Part shown: piece by piece, positions 6,965 through 7,279 of the stretch
How the letters are laid out: each line of letters starts with the position of its first letter
Position numbering within the stretch: the first letter of the stretch is position 1
Assembly (NCBI GenBank): GCA_030824095.1
Contig: JAVBYK010000469.1
Coordinates: 1 to 7,279, forward strand
Reading direction: 5' to 3'
DNA length: 7,279 nucleotides
Origin: a bacterium
GTDB lineage: Bacteria > Pseudomonadota > Gammaproteobacteria > Burkholderiales > Burkholderiaceae_C
Program-made: the position numbers and the translations under genes
The notes under the pieces: model-generated
Databases searched by the model: none
What the model saw: only the letters and a program-made list of their open reading frames with translations
What the model was told of the DNA's origin: nothing

Positions 6965-6969
6965 CTCCT
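6965..6969 (-). promoter_or_regulatory. Ribosome binding site of pal
   Basis: AGGAG lies 6 nt upstream of the pal ATG, in the 24-bp gap after tolB. Good strength fits the high level at which Pal is normally made. Confidence 0.7.
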
Positions 6970-6982
6970 AGTTAAATTGCAA

Positions 6983-7279
6983 TTACTTCTGTACCGGACC
7001 CCAATCGGGCTCACGGATATCACCGTTCTGGCCAGCCAGGCGGGCCTTGATCTTTCCATCCAGCGTTGTCGTCATCAGTGCTTCACGCCCGGCCTGGTGG
7101 GTGGCATAGATGATGAGACGGCTGTTGGGGGAAAAGCTGGGGTTTTCGTCTGCCGTGGTATCGGTGATTGCGCTGGCAGCGCCAGTCGCAAGATCCATCA
7201 CATGCAATTTGAAAACACCGCTGACCCGGGAAATATAGGCCAGCCACTTCCCGTCCGGGCTGACCGATGGGGAAATATT
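6983..7279 (-). CDS. tolB: TolB, C-terminal part (5' end outside window)
   Basis: The last 98 codons of tolB are present, open to the window edge. TolB is the periplasmic beta-propeller that binds Pal and links it to the inner-membrane TolQRA motor. Visible are propeller-blade repeats of the SPSVSPDGKWLAYIS and NPSFSPNSRLIIYAT types and a terminal blade ending in REPDWGPVQK, characteristic of proteobacterial TolB. The signal peptide and N-terminal domain lie beyond base 7279. The gene is followed closely by pal, the usual order. Confidence 0.95.
   Translation of the reverse strand, partial: NISPSVSPDGKWLAYISRVSGVFKLHVMDLATGAASAITDTTADENPSFSPNSRLIIYATHQAGREALMTTTLDGKIKARLAGQNGDIREPDWGPVQK

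Noticed and set aside
1..7279. CRISPR array, insertion sequence or integrase
   Set aside because: No regularly spaced repeats, terminal inverted repeats or transposase/recombinase motifs were seen on either strand.

Overview
The window reads as a piece of a GC-rich betaproteobacterial chromosome, most likely Comamonadaceae (Acidovorax, Rhodoferax or Polaromonas type). This is an inference from the Tol-Pal gene order followed by a TcdA/ThiF-family gene, the protein sequences and the base composition. Every gene supported here lies on the minus strand, so transcription runs from high to low coordinates.

Right part (7279 to 4802) is conserved housekeeping sequence. It holds the 3' end of tolB, then pal, cpoB (ybgF) and tcdA. 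The genes are closely packed: 24 bp between tolB and pal, an ATGA overlap between pal and cpoB, and a 17-bp overlap between cpoB and tcdA, which starts with TTG. The first three encode periplasmic or outer-membrane parts of the Tol-Pal cell-envelope machine. tcdA encodes the cytoplasmic enzyme that cyclises t6A in tRNA.

Middle (4755 to 4548) has two lysine tRNA genes in tandem, anticodons UUU then CUU, both with encoded CCA. A strong intrinsic terminator follows (12-bp stem, GAAA loop, U-run).

Left part (4495 to 1) is accessory in character. In transcription order it has three parts. First is a decayed fragment (4495-3902) of a calcium-loop protein. Second is a gene for a four-helix membrane protein of unknown function (3746-3150). 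Third, overlapping it by 11 bp, is a very large secreted or surface-type protein (3160 to beyond base 1) with a glycine/alanine-rich N-terminus, a LysM domain, hydrophobic repeats and EF-hand-like calcium loops like those of large RTX/FrpC-type proteins. This large gene appears to carry a one-base frameshift near 3080-3083.

The main finding is that the upstream fragment (4209-4495) is a near-identical direct repeat of bases 1-806. It lacks four internal segments of 147, 159, 207 and 6 bp, all multiples of three. Three of the junctions lie at short direct repeats in the longer copy. The fragment is therefore an in-frame condensed, 5'-truncated copy of the middle of the large gene, placed upstream of the membrane-protein gene.
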